The notes: generated by a model from the letters alone, not told the origin. Shown: positions 1 to 11,300, counted from the first letter of the stretch. The stretch is 64,000 nucleotides of DNA from Sediminibacterium ginsengisoli (GCF_900167075.1 NZ_FUWH01000004.1:1-64000), one strand, 5' to 3'. A program made the numbers and translations.

Positions 1-126
1 AGTGCGTGCTGCGCTGAGTCCCCTTCGGGAGACGTCAGCGAGGGAAAAGTTCAAATCTATAAACAGCTTTAGAAATCGCAGTGCGTGCTGCGCTGAGTTC
101 CCTTCGGGAGACGTCAGCGAGGGAAA
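1..126. repeat. Two copies of a dispersed hairpin repeat
   Basis: A unit with the core GTGCTGCGCTGAGT, a C-rich run, TTCG, GGGAGACGTCAGCG occurs at 1-46 (cut by the window edge) and again at 80-125, joined by the spacer 53-79 (AAATCTATAAACAGCTTTAG...). The core folds as CTGA-GTC..CC-TTCG-GG..GAC-TCAG, closed by a C(UUCG)G tetraloop. The same spacer and hairpin reappear at 36183-36582. No reading frame is conserved between copies. This is a REP-like family; its function is unknown. Confidence 0.85.
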
Positions 127-208
127 ATAGACAGACTAACGCGTTTTGCGCAACTATGTATAACCTTGGAATTTTGTTGTTGGTCAGGCGACCACCAACG
201 GTGTGCCG

Positions 209-850
209 TCACAATAACACGATATTATTCTTGATCGCGTAGATCGCGAGGCCTACCCTTGTTGTCACATCCAGTTTCTGGAAGAGTGCATCGCGGTAAC
301 CGTCCACGGTTCGGGCGCTTACGCCCATTTCGTCGGCAATTTCCTTGTAGGTTTTATCGGTGCAGGCCCATCTGAGGAAGGCCAGTTCTTTTTCATTCAT
401 CATCACGCGTAGCGGGGAATCATCATCTGGTTTACTGCCCCTCGCTTTCATTTTTGGTGTGATCAGTTCATTATAATAATATCCCCTTTCATTTACCTGG
501 TGCAGGGCTTCGCGGAGTTCTTCCGGTTCGCAGTCTTTCAGGATATAACCCCGCGCGCCATTTTTCAGCATCCGGATCACAACCAGGTCGTTCTTGATCA
601 TGCTGAGCGCTACTACTTTTATATGCGGGTGATGTTGTTTGATCCATTTCGCCGTTTCAACGCCATCCATCACCGGCATGGTAATATCGAGCAATGCAAT
701 CTCTGGCAGCGGTTTGGTTTTCAGCTGTTCAATAAAGTCTTCACCGTTGCCGGCCTCTATCACCACTTCAAAATCCTTCAGCATCCCGATCAGGACCGCA
801 AGGCTTTTCCGCAATATTACATGGTCATCGACCAGTGCTATTTTAATCAT
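209..850 (-). CDS. NarL/FixJ-type response regulator
   Basis: This 213-residue DNA-binding response regulator has a receiver domain at about 1-120, with acidic residues D8/D9, phospho-acceptor D55 (in LLDITMP), S83 and K105. A LuxR-type helix-turn-helix follows at about 148-210 (KTYKEIADEMGVSARTVDGY). It should be phosphorylated by the histidine kinase encoded immediately upstream, since the kinase's last codons overlap its start by 8 bp. It is the last gene of a four-gene operon. Its target promoters cannot be read from this window. Confidence 0.95.
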   Translation of the reverse strand: MIKIALVDDHVILRKSLAVLIGMLKDFEVVIEAGNGEDFIEQLKTKPLPEIALLDITMPVMDGVETAKWIKQHHPHIKVVALSMIKNDLVVIRMLKNGARGYILKDCEPEELREALHQVNERGYYYNELITPKMKARGSKPDDDSPLRVMMNEKELAFLRWACTDKTYKEIADEMGVSARTVDGYRDALFQKLDVTTRVGLAIYAIKNNIVLL

Positions 851-1631
851 AATTATTTTCCTTAAATACGAGGTTCACGATGGTTCCTTTCCCGTCGTCG
901 CTATGTATCGCTATCTGCGAACCGATCATTGCCGCTCTTTGTTCCATGCTGCTGAGGCCGATACCGGGTTTAAAGTTTTCGTTGTGCCTGCTGAAACCTT
1001 TTCCGTTGTCTTTGATCATGATCTGGATATCCGTATCCTGCTTGAAAATATTCACACTTACATGAGTAGCACCGGAGTGTTTTACAATATTGTTGAATAC
1101 TTCCTGTATCATCCTGTACAGGAAAATGAGTTTGTCTTTGTCGATGCGTAATGTATCTGCCTGCGACTGGAAAGAAGTTTCAAAAAGCCCTGTCTTCTCC
1201 AGTTGTTCCAGTTCGTGGCGGATGGCAGTGAGCAATCCGTCTTCAAGCAGCCTGTCTGCATAGTATCCCGCGCTCAGCGCCCTGAGTTCACGGATGGCTT
1301 TTCCAACCAGGTCGGTAATATCCTGCAGTTTTTCGTTACCGCCGTTTTCCATACCCAGGATGCTCAGGTTCACTTTTGCAAGGCTAAGTATCTGCCCTAC
1401 ATTATCATGAATTTCCTGGCTTACCGTTTTAAAGGTATGTTCCTGCATTTCCAGCTGCGCCTGCAACAATGCCTGCTGCATTTCCGCTTCCCTTATTTTT
1501 CTTTCCAGTATCATTTTTTTCTTGCTTCTTAGAAAACTCAATACCACCAGCACCATTACAAAGCCGAAAAGCAGCACAAAAAAACTTGCTGTAACAACTG
1601 CTATGATGAGGTTTTTACTTTCTTCCGGCAT
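843..1631 (-). CDS. Sensor histidine kinase, NarX/HisKA_3 type
   Basis: The protein has 262 residues. One N-terminal membrane segment lies at about 8-33, followed by a short coiled coil at 35-70. The dimerisation/phospho-acceptor motif SQEIHDNVGQ has H75. The HATPase domain shows an N box (EVFNNIVKHSGA, 177-188), G1 (DNGKGFS, 208-214) and G2 (GIGLSSMEQRA, 223-233). There is no periplasmic sensor domain, so the signal probably comes from the polytopic protein encoded just upstream, with which it overlaps by 31 bp. Its partner regulator overlaps its 3' end by 8 bp. Confidence 0.94.
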   Translation of the reverse strand: MPEESKNLIIAVVTASFFVLLFGFVMVLVVLSFLRSKKKMILERKIREAEMQQALLQAQLEMQEHTFKTVSQEIHDNVGQILSLAKVNLSILGMENGGNEKLQDITDLVGKAIRELRALSAGYYADRLLEDGLLTAIRHELEQLEKTGLFETSFQSQADTLRIDKDKLIFLYRMIQEVFNNIVKHSGATHVSVNIFKQDTDIQIMIKDNGKGFSRHNENFKPGIGLSSMEQRAAMIGSQIAIHSDDGKGTIVNLVFKENNYD

Positions 1632-2266
1632 AACATAAATGCTTTGGCAAAAAATCCGTATAAAATTATGCTCAATACCTGGGGTATCAGATTATAAAGG
1701 GGTTGACCAAACAACCAGCGGTCCGGTCCGGTCAGCGTTTTATGCAGTACAAAAGTGAGGCAGGTGCCGGTAAAAAATACGAAAATTCCAGACACGATCC
1801 AGAGATCGGGCGAAGAGAGCGCCTCGCCTTCTTCGTCGCGCTGGAAAAGCTGATAGAAAAAAATACAACTGAGCAATGTCAGGTAAATGCCTACCAGTGT
1901 CAATACATAATAAAACGTTTCAACATAAACAGTATAAAAGAAGAAAAGGAACAGGTATAGGTTTACTACAAGGAAGGCCAGTAGCAGTATCAGGTTTTTA
2001 AGCAGTCTGTTATGGAAGAAATGATAGAAGAGATAGCTGTAAAAGATGATCTCGAAAATACTGATCCATAAATAAATGTGCGTGTTTCCGTTCAGGTAGC
2101 TCTCCGGCACATTATAATAAAAGTAAACAGCCCCGATCTCTCCGTAAACCACGAAGAAAAGGAAGGGTATAAAATAAAAATAGATAGAACCTTTCAGTTG
2201 CCTGAAACAGAATAAGGCAACTGAAAGGCTCAGAAATTCAGCTATGATGCTTAGGGAAATATTCAT
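1601..2266 (-). CDS. Polytopic membrane protein of signalling operon
   Basis: This 221-residue protein is very rich in Phe, Tyr and Leu, with about seven predicted membrane helices and only short loops. I recognise no named family. Its 3' end overlaps the histidine kinase by 31 bp, and it starts 2 bp after the stop of the upstream gene, so the four genes are almost certainly co-transcribed. Because the kinase has a single membrane helix and no sensor domain, this protein may be the sensory or membrane partner. That role is inferred from position only. Confidence 0.8.
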   Translation of the reverse strand: MNISLSIIAEFLSLSVALFCFRQLKGSIYFYFIPFLFFVVYGEIGAVYFYYNVPESYLNGNTHIYLWISIFEIIFYSYLFYHFFHNRLLKNLILLLAFLVVNLYLFLFFFYTVYVETFYYVLTLVGIYLTLLSCIFFYQLFQRDEEGEALSSPDLWIVSGIFVFFTGTCLTFVLHKTLTGPDRWLFGQPLYNLIPQVLSIILYGFFAKAFMLCRKKVKTSS

Positions 2267-2268
2267 AC

Positions 2269-2715
2269 TTATGGTCTTCCGCTTCCGTGATTGTATGGAT
2301 CTTCAGGATCTTCACCTTCTCCGCCATTGTATGGATTATCCGGATCATCGGGATCGGGTTCGGCAACGCCTTTACCTTCTGCACCGAAAGCAGGCCTTAT
2401 TTTAACATTGTACCTGTGCTTGAACCTGCCGTTGGCTGCCACTGAAGCAGGTTTATCGGCGCTGGGCGTAAGCAGGATGTTCAGTTTACCATCTTCGCTC
2501 AGGTAAGGCATGAGGGAGATACAACGTTCATTCTCATTGCGGATCCCCAGTTTCTGCAGCTCTTTATCAGCCGCATCCAGGTAATCGCGCAGTTCTGAGA
2601 TGGTGTAACTGATCGATTCACGGTAATAAGGCGATCCCTGCATCGCCTTGCGGTAGGCTTCAATGCCCCGCATCGCTTCTTTGGCAGGAAATTTCTTTCC
2701 CAGAGGTTTACTCAT
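2269..2715 (-). CDS. Uncharacterised protein with acidic Pro/Asp/Gly tail
   Basis: This is a 148-residue soluble protein without signal peptide or membrane segment. The N-terminal ~110 residues look folded (helical at 10-60, then possible strands such as DGKLNILLTP and HRYNVKIRP). The last ~35 residues are a low-complexity tail of PDPDDPDNPYNGG-like repeats. I do not recognise the family. It is the first gene of the kinase/regulator operon and has a near-consensus promoter 24 bp upstream, so a role in the same signalling pathway is likely but unproven. Confidence 0.75.
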   Translation of the reverse strand: MSKPLGKKFPAKEAMRGIEAYRKAMQGSPYYRESISYTISELRDYLDAADKELQKLGIRNENERCISLMPYLSEDGKLNILLTPSADKPASVAANGRFKHRYNVKIRPAFGAEGKGVAEPDPDDPDNPYNGGEGEDPEDPYNHGSGRP

Positions 2716-2738
2716 AAACAGTTTTTTAGGTTAATTGA

Positions 2739-2768
2739 CAAAATTAGACAACGCCATTTCCCGTACAA
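2739..2768 (-). promoter_or_regulatory. Promoter of signalling operon
   Basis: On the minus strand a -33 TTG (2766-2768) is separated by 19 bp from a perfect -7 TAATTTTG (2739-2746). This matches the Bacteroidota consensus TTG-N17-23-TAnnTTTG and lies 24 bp before the start codon at 2715. Confidence 0.7.
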
Positions 2769-2960
2769 CCGTTTTTTCACCCATTTTTTAAGCAGCAAAC
2801 AGATGTTAAAATAAAACATGTGTCACACGGAAGAATATTGCTGTAAAATATAAAACAGATTGTAAGAATAATGCAATAAATGCTACTAACCTATTTAAAA
2901 AGCAGGTCGGGTCTCTGCCGAGATTATGTACCTTGTAACTTGTACCTATAAACCAACACT

Positions 2961-3905
2961 ATGAGTAACATCCTCGAACTCCGGAATCTCAGGAAACACT
3001 ACGCCACGCAAAAGGCGGTAGATGATGTGAGCTTCTCCATTGAACAAGGCAGCATTTTTGGCCTGCTCGGTCCTAACGGCGCCGGTAAAACAACACTTCT
3101 CCGGATGATCACCGGTATTTTTTACCCCGATAGTGGTGATATTTATTTTGATGGCAAGGAATTCAACCCTGCTGATGACATTATCAAGATCGGGTATATG
3201 CCTGAAGAAAGAGGACTCTACAAGAAAATGAAGATCGGAGAACAGGCACTTTACCTGGCCCAGCTGAAAGGCCTCGACCGTTCTGAAGCGATGCAGAAAG
3301 TAAAGACCTGGTTCAAAAGAATGGAAATGGAAAGCTGGTGGAATAAGAAAGTGGAAGATCTCAGCAAGGGGATGAGCCAGAAACTGCAGTTTGTAACCAC
3401 GGTTCTGCATGAGCCCAAACTGATCATCCTGGATGAACCCTTCAGCGGCCTCGACCCGGTAAATGCCAACCTGATCAAAGATGAGATCTTCGGACTTGCG
3501 CAGAGAGGCAGCACCGTGATCTTCAGCACCCACCGTATGGAACAGGTGGAAGAGATCTGTAACCATATCATCCTCATGAACCTGGGCAAGAAGATACTTG
3601 ACGGCACCGTAAACGATGTTAAACAGCAGTTCAAAGAGAATAAGTTCAGCATTAAGGTACAGGGTGCTGCGGCAGGTATTGCAGACAGCCCGGCATTTGA
3701 AGTGGATTCCCGCAAGGATAATAACCTCATCGTAAAAATCCGCGAAGGTTACAAAAGCAATGATGTACTACAGCACTTTCTGCAAAGCGGTGCTACCATT
3801 GAAGCTTTCAATGAAGTACTCCCTTCACTGAACGAGATATTCATCAACCTGGTAGAAGGAAGCAAAGCCGTTACCCGCGCTTTCTCTGAAACACCGGTTA
3901 ACTAA
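2961..3905 (+). CDS. ABC-2 exporter ATP-binding protein (NatA-like)
   Basis: This 314-residue ATPase powers the permease encoded 42 bp downstream. Walker A is GPNGAGKTT (37-45), the signature is LSKGMSQ (134-140), and Walker B is LIILDEP (154-160), followed by a D-loop and the switch His in STHRMEQ. The C-terminal ~80 residues correspond to the extra domain common in NatA/YhaQ-type subunits. The substrate is unknown; family members export sodium, antibiotics or lipids. Confidence 0.93.
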   Translation: MSNILELRNLRKHYATQKAVDDVSFSIEQGSIFGLLGPNGAGKTTLLRMITGIFYPDSGDIYFDGKEFNPADDIIKIGYMPEERGLYKKMKIGEQALYLAQLKGLDRSEAMQKVKTWFKRMEMESWWNKKVEDLSKGMSQKLQFVTTVLHEPKLIILDEPFSGLDPVNANLIKDEIFGLAQRGSTVIFSTHRMEQVEEICNHIILMNLGKKILDGTVNDVKQQFKENKFSIKVQGAAAGIADSPAFEVDSRKDNNLIVKIREGYKSNDVLQHFLQSGATIEAFNEVLPSLNEIFINLVEGSKAVTRAFSETPVN

Positions 3906-3947
3906 TCCGCTGCTTAAACAAGACTACAAACGCCAAACTTAATACAC

Positions 3948-5279
3948 ATGAACAAAATATTATTAGTAGCAAGAAGGGAATTCCTCACAAGGGTGCAGAA
4001 AAAGACCTTCCTGCTTTCTACCATTGGTTTACCCCTGATCATTTTCGGTCTTTATGCCATGATGATCTATTTTTCGGTAAAGTCTACCGACAATTTCAAA
4101 GTTGCCGTTTCCGATAATGCCCGTCTTTTCAACGGCAAGGTTGACGATAAAAAAAGTACCGAGATCATTTTCGAATTCGTGCAGGACGATACAGCTGCGC
4201 TGAAAAGCAAACTGGATAAAGGTATTTACGATGCTTACCTCTACGTTCCTGCCGGTTTCAATGCCGGGAGCGGGAAGGATTCCCTGCAGATCAGGTCGGG
4301 AAAAGCAGTAGGACTGCTCACCCGCGAAAAGATCCAGAGCCGCATCAGCAAATCGCTGGAAGACAAAAGACTGATGGCGCTGAATATTTCGCAGACGCAG
4401 ATCGACAGCATCAAAAATGAAAAAGACTATATCCGTTTCTCAAGCACTTCCGGCGAAACGCAGAAAGGCAGCAAAGTGGGTATCAGCTATGCAGTGGGTA
4501 TGATCTCCGGCTTCCTGATCTATATCATCCTCTTTGTATACGGCACCATGGTAATGCGCGGCGTAATGGAAGAGAAGGTAAGCCGTATTGCAGAAGTGAT
4601 CGTGAGCAGTGTAAAACCATTCCAGCTGATGATGGGTAAGATCCTGGGTATCGGTTCTGTTGGTCTGCTACAATTCATTATCTGGATCGTGCTCGTTTTT
4701 GGTTTACAGATCGTATTACCGGCAATATTCCCTGAAATGGCCGGTCAGCAGCAGGCAATGCCAGTAGGTCCTGGTGCAGGAGCTGCAGCTGTTCAGCAAA
4801 GCGGCGCGATGGCTACGCTGATGAGTGGACTGCAGGATATCAATTTCCCGCTGATCATTGGTTGTTTTGTCTTTTATTTCCTCGGTGGTTATTTCCTTTA
4901 CTCTTCACTTTTCGCAGCTGTGGGAAGTGCGGTTAATGAAGATCCGCAGGATGCGCAGAGCCTGTTATTGCCTATCATGATGCCGGTGATCTTCGCCCTG
5001 GTGATCATGACCAAAGCGGTAAACGACCCCAACAGCAGCCTTGCCGTATTCGGAAGCCTGTTCCCGCTCACATCTCCTATTGTGATGATGGCACGTATCG
5101 CACACGGCATCCCTGATGGCGTAAGCACCATTCAGCTCATTATCAGTATGCTCCTGCTGATCGGCGGCTTCCTCGGTACTACCTGGCTCGCCGGTAAGAT
5201 CTACCGCACCGGTATTCTTATGTATGGCAAGAAAGTGACCTGGAAAGAAATGTGGAAATGGGCTTTCAGAAAAAGTTAA
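3948..5279 (+). CDS. ABC-2 exporter permease (NatB/YhaP-like)
   Basis: The protein has 443 residues. Membrane helix 1 lies at about 20-43, followed by an extracytoplasmic domain of about 140 residues (45-180) and five or six more helices from about 182 to 430. This is the usual layout of NatB-type permeases. An Ala/Gly/Gln-rich insert (QQQAMPVGPGAGAAAV) sits in the middle of the second half, between helices. It pairs with the ATPase upstream. A perfect inverted repeat 22 bp after the stop ends the transcript. Confidence 0.9.
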   Translation: MNKILLVARREFLTRVQKKTFLLSTIGLPLIIFGLYAMMIYFSVKSTDNFKVAVSDNARLFNGKVDDKKSTEIIFEFVQDDTAALKSKLDKGIYDAYLYVPAGFNAGSGKDSLQIRSGKAVGLLTREKIQSRISKSLEDKRLMALNISQTQIDSIKNEKDYIRFSSTSGETQKGSKVGISYAVGMISGFLIYIILFVYGTMVMRGVMEEKVSRIAEVIVSSVKPFQLMMGKILGIGSVGLLQFIIWIVLVFGLQIVLPAIFPEMAGQQQAMPVGPGAGAAAVQQSGAMATLMSGLQDINFPLIIGCFVFYFLGGYFLYSSLFAAVGSAVNEDPQDAQSLLLPIMMPVIFALVIMTKAVNDPNSSLAVFGSLFPLTSPIVMMARIAHGIPDGVSTIQLIISMLLLIGGFLGTTWLAGKIYRTGILMYGKKVTWKEMWKWAFRKS

Positions 5280-5301
5280 CACACATCATTCTAAGTATGA
5301 T

Positions 5302-5335
5302 AAAAGCGGCGCCATATTAATATGGCGCCGCTTTT
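5302..5335. terminator. Perfect 34-bp palindrome, bidirectional terminator
   Basis: AAAAGCGGCGCCATATT is followed directly by its exact reverse complement, so both strands give a GC-rich stem ending in a T run. It lies between the convergent permease and sprA genes and should stop transcription from both sides. Confidence 0.85.
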
Positions 5336-5373
5336 ATTTATTGATATTGCTGTTTATCATACCGGATCCCCTT

Positions 5374-8300
5374 TTACTGGGCCAGTGAGATCTTTACATT
5401 AATACCTGCCCTTGTATTGGTGGTTGGCGCCGATGTGGAGATATAGGGTATCACCCTGCGCTGATCGAAATAGAAGCGGACATTGATCCTGTTGTTCACC
5501 ACATAATCTACTGCCGGCTGAATAGTGATCTCTTTCTGTCCGCCGGTTCCGTAAGCATTACTCTGATCCAGCCTGCTGTTGCTGGTAGACACATCCCGCA
5601 TCGACAGATCCAGTTTGAAAACAAGATCGTTCTCCAGGCGGTTTCCTTTGCCACCCGGCAGTTTAAACGGCAGCCTTACACCACGTTTACGCCAGCTTCC
5701 GCCGATTGTCCATTCTGTGGTCCTGCTCTCTGTAAGCTGGTAATCGATCAGGCTCAGGCTAAGCAGCCTGCTCTTACGGAATTCCACTTTCAGGTTCAGT
5801 TGTTTGGTAGTAGTGATATCTACACCGATCAGCGGCTCAAAGCTTTCCTTGATGGTGATATTCGGCACGAGGAAAAATGGTATGTAGTTACCGCTCACCG
5901 TATCGATAAAACCGGGTGCACTGAAAAAGAACGGATCCTGGTAAAGCAGCGCGCTGTTATAACTGTTCATACTCAGCGAACCGTTATATCCATGCGAAAG
6001 CGTAATGGCACTGAATTTCTCTGCAAGCGATGGCAGTTTGGTCAACCCCGTATAGGTCATGCGCCAGTTCGGCAATGGTTTGATACCGCTGAACGGATTG
6101 GATGAAATTTTGGAGTTCGATTGCTTGATCAGCGAAACAGAATTCGGGTCCTTACCCGTGTAAGCGGCGATAAAGGCCGGGATCAGCACATCCTGCGCAT
6201 AACGGCCATAACCTGCAGCATAACCATCATTGGTGAATTTTTGTCCCGGTGCTAGGTTCTGCCAGTAAGGATTGCTTTCCGCTACTCGCTTCGAAACAAC
6301 AAGACGGTTATTCTCAAAAGTTTTGAATGTTGCCGAGATCTCATTCGGGTTATGTTTCGCGAACAAGGTCCCGAACGAAATATACGATACACTGAAACCA
6401 CCCGATGCCAGCGGGTTCAGGTGACTCGCTCTTCCGTTGCCTGATGTATCCTTGAACAGTTCTGTATACTCTTTGGTGAATGTCTTTTCCAGGTTGAGGT
6501 CTATGATGAGTTCACGGATCGGCTCCACCTGAGCTGTGATACTCAGCCGCTGTTCAAAGCTCTGGCGGTACAGGAAATTGAAATTGACATCCCGGCTCAG
6601 CAATCCCTGCGCTGCCTTCTGGTTCAGCCAGCTGGTATCGGGCTGTCTTCCGAATACATAATCCAGTCCCGGCGCCATGCTGTTCCAGTTCTGTCCGATA
6701 AACTGTGTCTTATCCATGAAGCCCGGGATCCGGCTGCGGTAATTCGCAGAATAGTTTACGGTTCCGTTTTTGATCATGGTCAGTGTTCTTCCGAGGAATC
6801 TTTCCCAGTTGCTCAGTTCTGCCGGCTCATTTGCCCGTAACAACCGCTGCGCCGTTCTTTCATCCCTTCTGCGTTCTTTCCATTTTTTCAATGCATCGCG
6901 CCTTGCCTTACCTGTAAGGCCTTTCAGTGCTTCCTCACGGCTTGGCAATGCCGTTCCGAGCGGATTTGTGTTGGCAGGATTAGGCTTGGCTGTTTTGGGC
7001 ACCGGCACATTATCGAGTGCACGCAACCAGCGTGATTTGGCATAGAGACTTGTAAAGTTCAGCTGCGCTGACACACTGTTCTCCTGCGAGTTCTCGATGG
7101 TATTACCAAGACTCGGCGCCAGCAGGCTTCCGCCGATCCAGTTATAGGATGTTCCATACACATAACGGCCGGTGATCCAGTCCGTGATCGGGAACATCGT
7201 GAATGGCAGTGTATAACTGAGGATCGCTTTCTGGTTGTACAAAGTATTACGCCCGCCTTTCAGGAAATTATCGCGTACGGAATCTTTTTTCGCTTTTGTA
7301 TCGATGCGGCCATAAGGTTCATCCACCCGTGCATTGTTGGTAGCAGAGAAATCGAAATTGAGCTTTTTGGTAAGATCCCAGCGCATGTTATAATAACGGT
7401 CGAACGTAAAGTATTTATCATAAGTGGTATCCACCCGGTCTACTTTACTGTCTATCGTATTTACGATCCGCGGCACAAACTCTCCGAACTGCCTGTTCAC
7501 ATCCGCTTTAAAGCTCAGGTAAGAAGGCATGTAACCGATATTGAATTCCCTGAGCCATGCCAGCCACGGAGACCTGCCCGCCATTCGTTTGAACGGCTCA
7601 AAATAACGGCTCTGGCCCGTATAAGTATAACCCAGCCCCCCACGGTGTCTCGTCACTTTGTTCTGTGCAATCACCGGGCTGCTCTGTTCAATCTGTGTAT
7701 ACGAATAACTGAAATCGAAATTGCTCAGCTTCAATAACCCCGGCTTATTGCCCGGAAGAAATCTTACATTGGTGAAGTTGAGTGTTTTGATCGTGGTCTG
7801 GTCTATCGCCGCGTCCCTGATCGAATCACGTTTGTCTTTCGGCGCACTGTTCAGTTTCTCTTTATACTTCACATCCTTGTCGTACGGATCGTATTGCGGC
7901 GTAAGTACGGTTCTGTTGATGCTGGCGTATACCGGTATCGACAGTTTTGCTTCTTTGGGTATGAGTTTACCAGCATCGATATTCGCTGCGATATCGAACT
8001 GTACGAGGTTATCGCGTGAGCGTTCGTTCACACGCTGTTCGATGGTACCGAAGCCTGCCGTATGTGTATTGGCCGAAACCGATACGGTACCCAGGTCGGC
8101 CATTAACAGGTCTACCCTTCCCAATGCTGCCCAGCCGCCTTCCTCATCGAGGCCCGACAAGCGCAGTTCATTGATCCAGACTTCCGCACTCTGTATCGGT
8201 CCGTCAGGATCATACGGATTCTCCACACCTACCAGTATTCCCCTTACTTCGCCGAGATTCGGATTTCCTTTGATGGAGATGGTCTTGTTATCCAGTTTCT

Positions 8301-11300
8301 CCCGGTAAATATTCGCTGGTGATGCTCCTGCCGAATTCCTGCGCAGCTTCAGATCTATAAGTGACCGGAGGTTCAGTGCAAGATTATTCTGTTCCGGCCA
8401 TACCCGGTCTTCCTGCCCGCGCGGATAATTACCCGGTGGTGTTACCTTAAGCGGGATCTTCACTTCATAATAGTTATTCAGGAAATCCTGGCCGATCCTG
8501 ATCAGGGCATACAATTCATTGTCCTGCACCACACGCTGACCTGTGATCGATTCGGCGTGCACGTACATATCGAGCTTTGAATACTGCCTGATATCGAGAT
8601 TGAGATTTTTAAATACGCCACGCGCATCGCCGCTTACCAGGTTGTTGATGCGGAGACTCATCGCCTGCTCATTCTGCTGCAGGTTCACCCCATTGTTACT
8701 CAGTAACTGCACACGCTCTACATTCGGTGGCATGATATAATTCACAGGCTGACGGCTGCTGTTCTCTTCCAGGTTTACTGCCAGTGTATTGAACTGCGTT
8801 CCGGTTGCAGTATTGATCGGCGTATAAGAACCGGTGGTATCGATGTTGAAAGTGAATTGCCTCCATTGGTTACGTACCAGGTCGAAACGTGCAAAACGCA
8901 GCACTACCGAATCTTCAAAATCAGTCAGGAACATCCTTGCAAAACGGATCGATTTAAAATCAGGGATATTGCCCACTTTTCTTGAGAAGCCTCGGATGGG
9001 CACACGCAGCAGAAACCAGTTTTCCGTACGTGTAATTCCATCTGCAGAATTCACCGTTACCCTTCTCTTGTCCGTTACATAGGGTGTGATGCCCACATCC
9101 ATTCCCGGTTTCAGATCGATCTCATATTCATAATACGATTCATTTTCGTTCAGCGTATTATCCCTGTTGAGGTCTTCGTTATCAGGATAAAGTGTTGCTG
9201 CCGATGTGAACTGTCCGTTGGTTGTTGATACCGGCGAGTTGCCCTGCGGATTGTTGAAACTCTTATAACGACCGAGAATACCCATACCGGTCTGATCAAA
9301 AGTTTCGTCGCGGTACCATTTATAGTTGTCATTGGAAGGATCTTCCAGCGCTTTCTGGTAGATGGAAGAACCTGTACCGAAATTATTCGCCAGCCTTTGC
9401 AGTACATAACCTTTCTTGCGCCTTTCAGCTGCATCGTCGAGCCCATCGAAACCTACGTCCTGGTATGGTCTGTCGTCCGGATCATTACTGAATGCCTGTG
9501 TGATCTGGATCGGGTTCACCGGTGTTTTACCCCAGGTATTACTGCTGTCTACCGCCGCAGGTATCTTGGGGGTATTCATACCGTTCTCATAAAACCTTCT
9601 TCCGTCTTTCAGGATATCCTCGCTCACATTACCGAAGTTCAGATAAAGTTTACCGCCTTTGCTCGACGGATTTTTAATGAACGGATCCTGCACCCACAAT
9701 TCGATGAACTCAATATTACCCGTTTCGAAATCGGTCTGGTCGATCGCACGCATGATACCGCCCCAGCGGCGTGCCGGGTTGGATAACTTACCGCTGCCAT
9801 CGATCTGCGAACTTCTGCTCTCGAAATTATATGGACCTCTTTCCGTTGGATAATACGCCAGATCGAAGGTTGCCGCCTGTACATCCGTAATATTGGTGGA
9901 ACGCTGCGGGAACAGTTCGTTGGTGAATACCTGGCGCACCCTCGGATCGCTGAGCTCGGCCAGGTTACGCCTTAACGGGTTGTTCGGACTGTTCTTATCC
10001 TGCAGATTGGGTTCGATATTATACCATGCCAGCTTGGCGCGGTTAAAGTTGTAATCGATAGAATCGGTAAGCGTTGCTTCCGGAAACCGCGGGTTACCCT
10101 GCGGAGTCGATGCAAGCGCCCACGATACGAACGGGAACCGCAGATCGATATTGGTGCGTGTACCTTCAAAGTCATCAATAAAGATCAGTCCCTGCTCACC
10201 CTTTCCGATCTGTGGCGGGTGCCCCGGCTTCAATACCGCTGCTTCGCCATAAGCAGCAATAGCGGATTTGGCCTTGGTTGAATAAAATGGCAATTTATTC
10301 AGCAGCCGCGTAAGGCCGGGCAGTTCAGACTGGTAACTGAAATCAACACCGTACATCGTATTGCGGATCGGATCATCGCCATATCCCATCTTGGTAAAGA
10401 AAGGCCGTTCGCCCAGGCGTTCCACAATCGCGCCTACGGTCAGTTTTTTGTTTGCCACATAATCCAGCCGTAATGCCGAGAAGCCGCGCTGCTGCATGCC
10501 GAATGTGGCATTGTTCTCAAAGGATACTTTAACAGGAATATTTGAATTGATGATGGCCTGGTTCAGGATCTTAACTGTACCCAGGTTATAATCCACCACA
10601 TAATCTGAGCCTTCACGCAGCACCTGCCCGCCGGCAGTTACACTTACAGATCCCGGTGGGATATTAAATGCATTCAGTGGTATTTCAGAACCGCCGCCAA
10701 AGCTTGTTCCCTTCACCTGACCCTGCATTACAAAGCGGTTCAGGTTGGCATAAGTATGTGCGATCGCTTTGATCGAATCGTACAGCTGGTAGTAAATGTA
10801 TTTATTGCGTGTGGCCAGCGGCATGCCTGAGAATGCAAGTGTATCCAGGTCGCGTCCGAACGGTTCCAGCACCGGGAAAATCACACGGCCCGATTGCGAG
10901 AGCACCGTAAATCCTTCCACGTAATCGAATACACCATCGGGCTGCGGATCGTTCCGGCTGTTAAGGCGGTCGAGATTGAGGATACGCAGTAAGGGTTGTC
11001 CGTCCACCGCTGGTGAAGATTCCGGAAGATAACGCTTCAATCCGCCGCTGGGCTCTTCATACAGTACGTTCAGCTTGAAATCATCGCGCTGTATGCCGCC
11101 GAACAGATCAAGTGAATATACGTTCTTCATCATCCAGCCCCAGATCGGTAATTGCGTCCGCTGTGATGTCGCTTTCAATAATTTCAGGAACAACACTTTC
11201 TGCACACCCTGTGTTGAGTCGAGGGCCACATCCTGTGAAAATTCACCTACCTGGTAAACACGGCCATTGTACGTGTACTGGTACGCTACCGCCAGCACTT

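Noticed and set aside
178..199. Terminator hairpin for the signalling operon (GTTGGTC..GACCACCAAC)
   Set aside because: The stem has a bulge and no T run on the minus strand, so it is too weak to list.
639..1151. 170-codon plus-strand frame opposite the regulator and kinase genes
   Set aside because: It lies fully antisense to two well-supported genes and has no recognisable domain.
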